In this document: one piece after another, positions 1-5,445 of the stretch
Numbering within the stretch: the first letter of the stretch is position 1
Layout: each line of letters begins with the position of its first letter
Origin: Chloroflexota bacterium
Lineage (GTDB): Bacteria; Chloroflexota; Anaerolineae; Anaerolineales; Anaerolineaceae
Direction of reading: 5' to 3'
DNA: 6,905 nucleotides
Assembly (NCBI GenBank): GCA_023406965.1
Contig: JAEXTI010000125.1
Location: 1 to 6,905 of the forward strand
Translations under genes and position numbers: made by a program
The notes under the pieces: generated by a model
The model's database searches: none
Seen by the model: the letters and a program-made list of their open reading frames with translations, nothing else
What the model was told of the DNA's origin: nothing

Positions 1-104
1 GCGGCGATCATCCGCGGCAACGTTCCATCCTCAATTAACCGCCGTTGAATATTGTCATACCATAAAGACTGCCCCAGTATATGAAGCGATTCGATTGCAC
101 TCAT
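1..104 (-). CDS. tal: Transaldolase, N-terminal fragment (cut by window edge)
   Basis: Only the first 34 codons are present, and the gene continues beyond base 1. The translation contains LGQSLWYDNIQRRLIEDGTL (residues 10-29), which closely resembles the N-terminal helix of bacterial transaldolases (usual form LGQSxWxDNIxRxLI...SGEL). The Asp at residue 17 is probably the conserved catalytic-pocket acid. Transaldolase is a cytoplasmic Schiff-base enzyme that moves a dihydroxyacetone unit between sedoheptulose-7-phosphate and glyceraldehyde-3-phosphate. The Schiff-base lysine lies outside the window. The ATG is set by AAAGGAG at 120-114, nine bases upstream. That Shine-Dalgarno overlaps the rpiB TAA stop, and the intergenic gap is 14 bases, so translational coupling is likely. 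In some bacteria, including Chloroflexota, this enzyme is fused to a phosphoglucose isomerase domain; whether that holds here cannot be seen. Confidence 0.85.
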   Translation of the reverse strand, partial: MSAIESLHILGQSLWYDNIQRRLIEDGTLPRMIA

Positions 105-118
105 ATTTTTCGACTCCT

Positions 119-577
119 TTACCCTGATATCGAGCCTTTCGCTTCGATGGCTCGGACTTTGCCCACCCTCCGGAGATGTCTTTCATCCCTGGAGAAAACA
201 GCGCCCAAAAACGCCTGCACCAATTCGTTTGCCAGCGCCGGGCCGATAATCCGTGCCCCCAGGCAAAGAACATTCATGTCATCGTGCTCCACGCCCTGGT
301 GAGCCGAATATGTGTCATGACACAACCCCGCGTAAACACCTTTGATCTTATTTGCCGCAATACAAGCCCCAATGCCAGAGCCGCAGATCAGAATTCCCCG
401 CTCGGCCTCGCCAGAGGTAAGCGCCTGCCCGATTTTTTCGGCAAAATCCGGGTAATCCGAACTCGTTTCATCGAATGCCCCCAGATCCAGGGCTTCATGT
501 CCAGAATCTTTCACTGCCGCCAGGATCGTCTCTTTCAAGGGGAAACCGCCATGATCACAAGCAATTGCTACGCGCAC
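119..577 (-). CDS. rpiB: Ribose-5-phosphate isomerase B (RpiB/LacAB family)
   Basis: This 152-residue cytoplasmic isomerase interconverts ribose-5-phosphate and ribulose-5-phosphate in the non-oxidative pentose phosphate pathway. The length matches the family (about 145-155). Hallmarks are the N-terminal MRVAIACDHGGFPLK with Asp8-His9, the SSDYPDFA segment (39-46), the phosphate-loop motif ICGSGIGACIAANK (64-77) with the putative catalytic Cys65, the HDDMNVLCLGARIIG segment (98-112) whose His98 matches the family's ring-opening histidine, and ERHLRRVGK near the C-terminus. The start codon is GTG, chosen because a near-perfect AGGAGG lies five bases upstream and the conserved MRVAIACDHGG begins exactly there. 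The gene sits between tkt (17-base gap) and tal (14-base gap) in one operon. A LacA/LacB-type galactose-6-phosphate isomerase is the alternative, but the pentose phosphate neighbours argue for RpiB. Confidence 0.95.
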   Translation of the reverse strand: MRVAIACDHGGFPLKETILAAVKDSGHEALDLGAFDETSSDYPDFAEKIGQALTSGEAERGILICGSGIGACIAANKIKGVYAGLCHDTYSAHQGVEHDDMNVLCLGARIIGPALANELVQAFLGAVFSRDERHLRRVGKVRAIEAKGSISG

Positions 578-582
578 TTTCT

Positions 583-588
583 CCTCCT
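583..588 (-). promoter_or_regulatory. Ribosome-binding site that fixes the rpiB GTG start
   Basis: On the minus strand GCAGGAGGAGAAAGTG contains a full AGGAGG with a 5-base spacer to the GTG at 577-575. It lies in the 17-base gap after the tkt TAG stop. No ATG lies in frame between the tkt stop and this GTG, so GTG is the natural initiator. Confidence 0.85.
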
Positions 589-594
589 GCCTTT

Positions 595-2598
595 CTAGAA
601 AAGCGCAAGCGCTTTTTCAACCACAGCTTCGCTGGTGATTCCAAACTGGGCATACAGCTCTTTGTAAGGAGCAGATGCGCCGTAGTGATCCAGGCAAATG
701 ATGGCGCCCTTCGAGCCAGTCCATTTTTCCCACCCCATGCCAATTCCGGCCTCTACGGCAACGCGTTTCTCAATGCTGCTGGGCAGCACCGACTCGCGAT
801 ACTCGGCCGGCTGGGCAGCGAACAGTTCCCAGCACGGGAAAGACACAAGCCGCACAGCCACGCCCTGCTCAACCAGCTTCTGTGCAGCCGTAACGATCAA
901 CTCCACCTCAGAGCCTGAAGCCATCAAAATAACTTGCGGCGCCCCTTCGCCCAGATCAGCGAGAACATATGCGCCCTTATGCAAGCCCTCGGCAGAAGCA
1001 AAAACGCTCCTGTCCATCGTCGGCACAGCCTGTCGAGTTAAAGCCAGCGCAGTCGGTCCGTGCGAGTTTTCAATCGCTGCTTTCCAGGCCTCGCGGGTTT
1101 CGTTGGCATCCGCGGGTCGAATGACATTCAAATTCGGGATTGCCCGCAGCGCAGCCAGATGCTCCACCGGCTGATGAGTGGGACCGTCCTCCCCCAGACC
1201 AATGCTGTCATGTGTGAACACCCAAATGCTTTGCAGATGCGAAATCGCCGACACCCGCACAGCCCCGCGCATATAGTCAGAGAACACCATGAAAGTTGCG
1301 CCGTAAGGGATCACTCCACCGTGATAGGCCATTCCATTCACCACTGCGCCCATGCCGTGTTCGCGAACACCATACTGCATGTTGCGGCCTTCTGGCGTGG
1401 GAGGTTGGAATGACTCTATACCCGTCAGCCAGGTATTCGTAGACGGGGCCAGGTCGGCCGATCCGCCCATGATTTCAGGTAGTTTTGCCGCCAATGCGTT
1501 CAACACCTTACCGGATGCTACCCGCGTCGCCACGCCTTTTGCGTCCGTCGCGAATTCGGGCAGCCCGTCCGCCCAATTGTCCGGCAATTTCCCAGCCAGG
1601 CGGCGAGAAAGTTCCTTGCCCATTTCGGGGAATGCGGCCGAATATTGCGCAAATTTCACAGTCCAGGCACGCTCTTGCTCATCCCCCCGATCTACGCACT
1701 GCCGGAAAAAAGCCAATGCATCTTCAGGCACATAGAAACGCGGCTCCAAAGGCCAACCCAGCTTCTCTTTGGCCCCGTTCAACTCCTCATCGCCAGGCGC
1801 TTCGCCATGTGCTTTCGCCGTGCCTTGACGCGTCGGCAAACCGTAACCAATCTGCGTGCGGCACACGATCAGGCTCGGCCGAAGATCTTGCTTCGCCGAT
1901 TGAATGGCCTGGTCAATGGCATCCACATCATTTCCATCCGGAACATGAATGATCTGCCAACCATACGCGGCAAAGCGCATCGCCCGGTCTTCGGTAAAAG
2001 CCACATCGGTCGAGCCTTCGATCGATATATGGTTGTCGTCATACAGGTAAATTAGCTTACCCAGTCGCAAATGTCCTGCCAGTGAGGCCGCTTCAGAAGC
2101 AACCCCTTCCATCAAGTCTCCATCAGTCACAATTGCATACACATAATGATCGATGATCTCATGCCCGGGCTGGTTATAGACTGCCGCCAGATGCTTTTCA
2201 GCAATTGCCATTCCCACGCCATTCGCAAGCCCTTGTCCCAAAGGCCCTGTGGTGGTCTCAACCCCAGGCGTCCAACCATATTCAGGATGTCCGGGAGTCT
2301 TGCTGCCCCACTGTCTGAAGCGCTTGAGTTCCTCTAAAGGCAGGTCATAGCCAGCCAGATAAAGCAAGCTATAAAGCAGCATCGAACCATGTCCACCGGA
2401 TAAAACAAACCGGTCACGATTGGCCCAATTTGGGTTTTTCGGATTGTGTCGCAGGTGCCGGGTCCAAATTGTGTAGGCCATCGCCGCCGCCCCCATTGGC
2501 AGCCCCGGGTGACCGGATTTGGCCTGCTGTACACCATCCGCAGAGAGAAAGCGGATGGCATTAATTGCCTTCGCTTGAAGTTCAACTGTTTCTTTCAT
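595..2598 (-). CDS. tkt: Transketolase, full length
   Basis: This 667-residue protein has the normal length of bacterial transketolases. It is a thiamine-diphosphate enzyme that moves two-carbon ketol units among pentose, triose, tetrose and heptose phosphates. The N-terminal PP domain shows SGHPGLPMG (28-36, His30), VLSGGHGS (65-72, His70), TGPLGQG (117-123) and the ThDP/metal signature DGD (159-161) through N189 in [16 protein letters not shown] (His264) is the usual substrate-phosphate region. The Pyr domain has [10 protein letters not shown] (378-387), [10 protein letters not shown] (409-418) with Glu413 as the probable ThDP-activating glutamate, and [15 protein letters not shown] (467-481). 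The C-terminal domain ends at 667 without truncation. ATG 2598 has an AAAGGA Shine-Dalgarno at 2613-2608, nine bases away. It is first of a tkt-rpiB-tal cluster. A dihydroxyacetone synthase or DXP synthase is unlikely because both the motifs and the length fit transketolase. Confidence 0.98.
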   Translation of the reverse strand: MKETVELQAKAINAIRFLSADGVQQAKSGHPGLPMGAAAMAYTIWTRHLRHNPKNPNWANRDRFVLSGGHGSMLLYSLLYLAGYDLPLEELKRFRQWGSKTPGHPEYGWTPGVETTTGPLGQGLANGVGMAIAEKHLAAVYNQPGHEIIDHYVYAIVTDGDLMEGVASEAASLAGHLRLGKLIYLYDDNHISIEGSTDVAFTEDRAMRFAAYGWQIIHVPDGNDVDAIDQAIQSAKQDLRPSLIVCRTQIGYGLPTRQGTAKAHGEAPGDEELNGAKEKLGWPLEPRFYVPEDALAFFRQCVDRGDEQERAWTVKFAQYSAAFPEMGKELSRRLAGKLPDNWADGLPEFATDAKGVATRVASGKVLNALAAKLPEIMGGSADLAPSTNTWLTGIESFQPPTPEGRNMQYGVREHGMGAVVNGMAYHGGVIPYGATFMVFSDYMRGAVRVSAISHLQSIWVFTHDSIGLGEDGPTHQPVEHLAALRAIPNLNVIRPADANETREAWKAAIENSHGPTALALTRQAVPTMDRSVFASAEGLHKGAYVLADLGEGAPQVILMASGSEVELIVTAAQKLVEQGVAVRLVSFPCWELFAAQPAEYRESVLPSSIEKRVAVEAGIGMGWEKWTGSKGAIICLDHYGASAPYKELYAQFGITSEAVVEKALALF

Positions 2599-2633
2599 TT
2601 TAAAAAATCCTTTCGCGGGAATGATAACGCTTT

Positions 2634-2642
2634 ATTTTACCA
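2634..2642 (-). promoter_or_regulatory. Candidate extended -10 promoter for tkt-rpiB-tal
   Basis: Read on the minus strand, TGGTAAAAT gives a TGn extended element followed by TAAAAT (five of six bases match TATAAT). It would start transcription near 2627, about 28 bases before the tkt ATG and upstream of its Shine-Dalgarno. The only -35-like hexamer, TTGGCT at 2665-2660, is 20 bases away, which is too far. The call therefore rests on the extended -10 alone. Confidence 0.35.
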
Positions 2643-2661
2643 CCGCTTAAATTCTTTCTAG

Positions 2662-2708
2662 CCAAATCTCTTTCGATATTCTTGGGTTTCTTTCGCCCAA
2701 TCTCTTCC
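2662..2708. repeat. Imperfect 13-base direct repeat upstream of tkt
   Basis: CCAAATCTCTTTC (2662-2674) and CCCAATCTCTTCC (2696-2708) agree at 11 of 13 positions with an offset of 34 bases. Both copies lie just upstream of the candidate tkt promoter, roughly at -35 to -47 and -69 to -81 relative to the assumed start. They could be paired operator sites, or a chance product of a pyrimidine-rich plus strand. Confidence 0.3.
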
Positions 2709-2749
2709 ATAAATCCGGCAAGGAATTTGGATAACTGTAGCCCGCGGCA

Positions 2750-3649
2750 TTATGGCAGATACGCCATCAAGACACTTGCCTGGGCCGCGATCTCAGCTTC
2801 CCCGCTCAATTCCGCCAATCGAATCGCTTCCTGGTAAGCCAACCGAGCATTTCCTGTATCCCCTTGGGTTTGCAGGCATTGTCCAAGAATCAAAAATCCA
2901 TTCGCCGACACAGGGTCAATTATCACACCTTGCTCTGCTTCATCTACCGCTTCATCGATCAAATCCAGCCCCAGGTAAGCCTCTGCGCGTGCCTGATGGT
3001 AAAGTGAAGACTCGCCAATCAGCGATTGCGCCCGATCAAATACTTGCTCAGCCTCTTCCATCCTACCAGCCATTTCCAACAAAACACCCCGCACAATGAG
3101 TAATTGCGGGTCATCCACAGCCACCGTCAAACCTTCCTCGACGATCGTAAGAGCCTCTTGGATGTTGCCCTCTCTGGCAACAGCTTGAGCCTTGTCGGTC
3201 GCGTTCATCCGTGCAATGTCCGCCGGATCGGGTTGCAGGAAAAACCAATAAATTCCCGCCAGCAGACCCGCCACCAACGCGACGATCCCAAAGATTTTCA
3301 ACGCATGCCGCACCCTGTTCCTGTTTGCCTCGGCAACAACTTTCTCAAGGCGCCACCACCAGGCAGCCTCCACCGCATTGTGGCGCGACCGTTCAACTTG
3401 CAGCCCAGCCGCTCCTCGCAACTCCCGCAGAAGCACGGCCGCATCCTTTTTTACCCTCGCCTGTATGCTGGCAAACTGGGTTTTCTCCGCTACGAGAACC
3501 CCTTCACGTCCATTCTGCTCCTGGATTCTTGCATTCACTTCATCCATTAACAATAAAAGTTCCAGGGCTTGTTTTCCCGATCCTGGCCCTAACCGACCTA
3601 ACAATGCCTCCATCTGATCGAGGAGACTACCAATCGTCACTGCCTGCAT
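2750..3649 (-). CDS. Membrane-anchored TPR-repeat protein of unknown function
   Basis: The chosen start gives 299 residues. An in-frame ATG at 3679 would give 309, but it has no Shine-Dalgarno and lies inside the upstream gene. ATG 3649 is preceded by GGAG nine bases away and begins one base after the upstream TAG. Residues 1-115 form a charged, mostly helical N-terminal domain with heptad-like stretches and a Trp triplet (97-99). One hydrophobic segment (about 118-138, IFGIVALVAGLLAGIYWFFL) follows a basic flank RNRVRHALK, which predicts N-in, C-out topology. Residues about 149-280 hold four degenerate TPR units, recognisable by repeated AxxxGxxxEAxxxxxxxL patterns (for example GNIQEAL, GRMEEAEQVF, DLIDEAVDEA, GDTGNARLAY). 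TPRs usually bind partner proteins. No enzymatic motif is seen. The stop TAA overlaps an ATG (TAATG) of a dubious mini-ORF. Function unknown; it is probably co-translated with the DUF1638 gene. Confidence 0.85.
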   Translation of the reverse strand: MQAVTIGSLLDQMEALLGRLGPGSGKQALELLLLMDEVNARIQEQNGREGVLVAEKTQFASIQARVKKDAAVLLRELRGAAGLQVERSRHNAVEAAWWWRLEKVVAEANRNRVRHALKIFGIVALVAGLLAGIYWFFLQPDPADIARMNATDKAQAVAREGNIQEALTIVEEGLTVAVDDPQLLIVRGVLLEMAGRMEEAEQVFDRAQSLIGESSLYHQARAEAYLGLDLIDEAVDEAEQGVIIDPVSANGFLILGQCLQTQGDTGNARLAYQEAIRLAELSGEAEIAAQASVLMAYLP

Positions 3650-3650
3650 T

Positions 3651-4385
3651 CTATTCTGCTCCGATAACCTCATTGTCATAACGCATGGTGATACTTTCCC
3701 CTGGCCTCAGCACCAGAAAATCATCACCCCATTCACCAAACAGGAGTTGATGAACCAGACGCCGGTCTCCGCTCAACCGTTCAAAGCCCCATCCTCTCCG
3801 CTCTGAGTCCGCCTTGGCCTGGCCTTCCACGCCTGTCCCATCGCCGACTCCCATATCGATATAAACAGCCCGCTGATAATGTGCCTGCCATGCCCCCATG
3901 ACCGACATGAGATACTCGGCGTTATCTTCCCCGTATTTTTCTACATAGGACTGATAAGTTGCCTTTAAATCGTTTCCCATCTCAGCCGCACCCAGCGAAA
4001 GGGTGGTGCCGGGGTCTGTGTTCTTCTGCAGGTAATCCAGCGCATACCAATATGTGCCGGGATGATTTTCAAATTGATCCGTATAACGGGCACGGCTTCC
4101 TAAGAAAAGCGTGATACAGTCGTGGGCTTTTGCTATCACCAGGGGAATCTCCCTGGCGATTAACCCGTAAGTCGCCTTTCCGCACAGTCCATAACCAAGA
4201 ACAACAGCATCATAATCTGCCAACCGAACCGCATCGATCTTTGCCTGGAGAATCCCCCGCAGTCCACCCGGATCGGCGTGCAGCCCTAACTTGACAATCT
4301 CGATATCAATAATGTGCGGCGAAAAAGACGCTTCATAATAGATCAGCCTGGCCAGCGCTTCGCACCCGATACACTTAATTCGCAT
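3651..4385 (-). CDS. DUF1638 family protein
   Basis: This is a 244-residue soluble protein with no signal peptide or membrane helix. I recognise the DUF1638 pattern: an N-terminal MRIKCIGCEALARLIYY, SPHIIDIEIVKLGLHADP (22-39), DYDAVVLGYGLCG (58-69), and IPLVIAKAHDCITLFLGSR (80-98) followed by HPGTYWY (108-114). The invariant-looking residues are Cys8, His24, Cys68, His88, Asp89 and Cys90, which could form a metal or cofactor site; this is inference. The biochemical role is unknown to me. Some family members are, as I recall, found beside corrinoid methyltransferase genes, but nothing of that kind is visible here. An in-frame ATG at 4427 would add 14 residues, but ATG 4385 is preferred: AAGGAG stands nine bases upstream, the conserved family sequence starts here, and the promoter -10 lies between the two. 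The stop is one base before the TPR gene. Confidence 0.88.
   Translation of the reverse strand: MRIKCIGCEALARLIYYEASFSPHIIDIEIVKLGLHADPGGLRGILQAKIDAVRLADYDAVVLGYGLCGKATYGLIAREIPLVIAKAHDCITLFLGSRARYTDQFENHPGTYWYALDYLQKNTDPGTTLSLGAAEMGNDLKATYQSYVEKYGEDNAEYLMSVMGAWQAHYQRAVYIDMGVGDGTGVEGQAKADSERRGWGFERLSGDRRLVHQLLFGEWGDDFLVLRPGESITMRYDNEVIGAE
3659..3662 (-). promoter_or_regulatory. Ribosome-binding site for the TPR gene, inside the DUF1638 3' end
   Basis: GGAG followed by nine bases (containing the DUF1638 TAG stop) leads to ATG 3649-3647. This arrangement suggests translational coupling and is why the 3649 start is preferred over 3679. Confidence 0.6.
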
Positions 4386-4394
4386 ACTGATATG

Positions 4395-4400
4395 CTCCTT
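4395..4400 (-). promoter_or_regulatory. Ribosome-binding site that fixes the DUF1638 start
   Basis: AAGGAG with a 9-base spacer precedes ATG 4385-4383. No comparable site serves the upstream in-frame ATGs at 4409 and 4427. Confidence 0.8.
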
Positions 4401-4407
4401 GCGTGAC

Positions 4408-4413
4408 ATTATA
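4408..4413 (-). promoter_or_regulatory. -10 box of the DUF1638-TPR transcription unit
   Basis: A perfect TATAAT is read on the minus strand at 4413-4408, seven bases upstream of the AAGGAG ribosome-binding site. The start site would fall near 4400, giving a leader of only about 15 bases. The -35 region (about 4431-4436, GCCTTT) is poor, so strength may depend on an activator or be low. It stands back to back with the argF promoter. Confidence 0.55.
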
Positions 4414-4438
4414 CAGCCAAAGGGCATAAGAAAGGCGC

Positions 4439-4467
4439 ATGACCCTTCTATTTCAATATGTTATACT
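4439..4467 (+). promoter_or_regulatory. argF-rocD promoter
   Basis: The -35 ATGACC (4439-4444, four of six consensus bases) is separated by 17 bases from -10 TATACT (4462-4467). The -10 carries a perfect TGn extension (4459-4461). The predicted start near 4474 leaves a leader of roughly 42 bases with GAGGAG at 4505-4510 before ATG 4516. I could not find a clear ARG-box palindrome for an ArgR-type repressor. Confidence 0.65.
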
Positions 4468-4515
4468 ACGCACGAGGCATCCGGTCGTTCATAACTCAAC
4501 AAAAGAGGAGTATCT

Positions 4516-5442
4516 ATGAAAAAAGACTTCATCACTGTCGCCGATTTTTCACCAGAAGAGCTGCTAAGCATGCTCGATTTGGCGATCGAACTAAAGAAAG
4601 AGTATTTTGCTGGAGGGAACCGCCCTCTGCTCAAAGGCAAAGTCCTTGGAATGATCTTCCAGAAGCCCAGCCTGCGCACCCGCGTCAGCTTCGATATGGC
4701 CATGCGCCATCTGGGCGGTGATGCTCTCTACCTGTCTCCAGCCGAAATTGGCCTCGGCCAGCGCGAATCTGTGGCAGATGTAGCCCGTGTCCTGGCCGGC
4801 TATGTCCACGGTATCATGGCGCGCGTGTTTTCTCACCAGCACATTTTAGAGTTGGCTCAATACTCCAGTGTCCCTGTCATCAACGGCTTGAGCGATTATG
4901 ACCATCCCTGCCAGGCAATGGCAGACGCCCTGACCATCATTGAAAATTTTGGCACCCTCAAGGGCGTGAACGTGACCTTTGTGGGCGATGGCAACAATGT
5001 TGCGGTTTCCCTCATGCACATTGTCACCATGTTAGGCGGCAACTTCACCCACACTGGCCCCAGTGGATACGATATCCAACCTCAAGCCATTGAGCTAGCC
5101 CGCTACTTCGCCAAATCAAGTGGCAGCCAAATTAACTTCAACCGCGACCCTCATCAGGCTGTTCGTGGCGCGCAAGTCATCTACACAGACACCTGGACCA
5201 GCATGGGCCAGGAAGCGGAAACCAAGGAACGCGAAAAAGTCTTCCCGCCCTATCAGGTCAACGCCCAATTGGTGGCGGAAGCTGACCCCAAAGCTATCGT
5301 CATGCACTGCCTCCCCGCCCACCGCAATCAGGAACTAACCGATGAAGTCGCCGATGGTGCTCATTCGGTGATCTTCCCCCAGGCGCACAATCGCCTGCAT
5401 GCTCAAAAAGCTGTTATCGCTCGAATCTTTGGAGTAGCCTAA
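4516..5442 (+). CDS. argF: Ornithine carbamoyltransferase
   Basis: The 308-residue length is typical. The enzyme converts carbamoyl phosphate plus L-ornithine to citrulline in arginine biosynthesis, and the reaction is reversible in arginine catabolism. Carbamoyl-phosphate binding is shown by SLRTR (52-56, a variant of the STRTR motif) and HPCQ (130-133). The second domain has FVGDGNNVAVSLMH (155-168), the ornithine-binding TDTWTSMGQE (224-233, SMG loop) and HCLPAHR (264-270, catalytic Cys265). The C-terminal motif is QAHNRLHAQKA (289-299), where many homologues have AENRLHAQ. The SMG loop argues for ornithine rather than putrescine or acetylornithine as substrate. ATG 4516 has AGGAG (4506-4510) five bases upstream. 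It is first in a two-gene unit with rocD three bases behind. Whether it acts anabolically or catabolically cannot be told from sequence alone. Confidence 0.96.
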   Translation: MKKDFITVADFSPEELLSMLDLAIELKKEYFAGGNRPLLKGKVLGMIFQKPSLRTRVSFDMAMRHLGGDALYLSPAEIGLGQRESVADVARVLAGYVHGIMARVFSHQHILELAQYSSVPVINGLSDYDHPCQAMADALTIIENFGTLKGVNVTFVGDGNNVAVSLMHIVTMLGGNFTHTGPSGYDIQPQAIELARYFAKSSGSQINFNRDPHQAVRGAQVIYTDTWTSMGQEAETKEREKVFPPYQVNAQLVAEADPKAIVMHCLPAHRNQELTDEVADGAHSVIFPQAHNRLHAQKAVIARIFGVA

Positions 5443-5445
5443 ACC

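Larger units (their letters stand above)
2599..2749 (-). other. 151-base gap between the TPR gene and tkt
   Basis: This is the only sizeable non-coding gap on the minus strand. It holds the tkt Shine-Dalgarno (2613-2608), a candidate extended -10 promoter, and a purine-rich (minus strand) stretch with an imperfect direct repeat. A 30-codon ORF starts at ATG 2750-2748 inside a TAATG overlap with the TPR gene stop and ends at TAG 2660-2658. A second ATG-initiated ORF of 36 codons overlaps it in another frame (2710 to the TAA just before the tkt ATG). Neither has a Shine-Dalgarno or a recognisable product, so I do not call them genes. No strong hairpin with a T tract is visible, so transcription from upstream may read into tkt. 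Confidence 0.6.

Noticed and set aside
475..1952. A series of long plus-strand open frames (about 120-160 codons) opposite rpiB and tkt
   Set aside because: They lie antisense to strongly conserved enzymes, lack recognisable domains and have no good ribosome-binding sites. They are composition shadows of the real coding strand.
2682..2700. TTGGG...CCCAA inverted repeat as a terminator after the TPR gene
   Set aside because: The stem is only five base pairs with a nine-base loop and no T tract on the minus strand.
2601..2710. 36-codon minus-strand ORF ending immediately before the tkt ATG
   Set aside because: No ribosome-binding site, a Lys/Arg/Glu-rich composition expected from a purine-rich leader, and it conflicts with the tkt promoter and Shine-Dalgarno.
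3104..3681. Overlapping plus-strand open frames opposite the TPR gene, 148-156 codons long
   Set aside because: Their translations are rich in Pro, Arg and Ser with no domain pattern, as expected for antisense of a helical repeat gene.
3680..4427. Longer starts for the DUF1638 gene at 4427 or 4409
   Set aside because: No Shine-Dalgarno precedes them, the 4409 codon sits within the predicted -10 box, and family similarity begins at the 4385 methionine.
4439..4515. An ArgR operator (ARG box) in the argF leader
   Set aside because: I looked for a TNTGNATWWWWATNCANA-like palindrome and found only AT-rich half matches, not enough to call.
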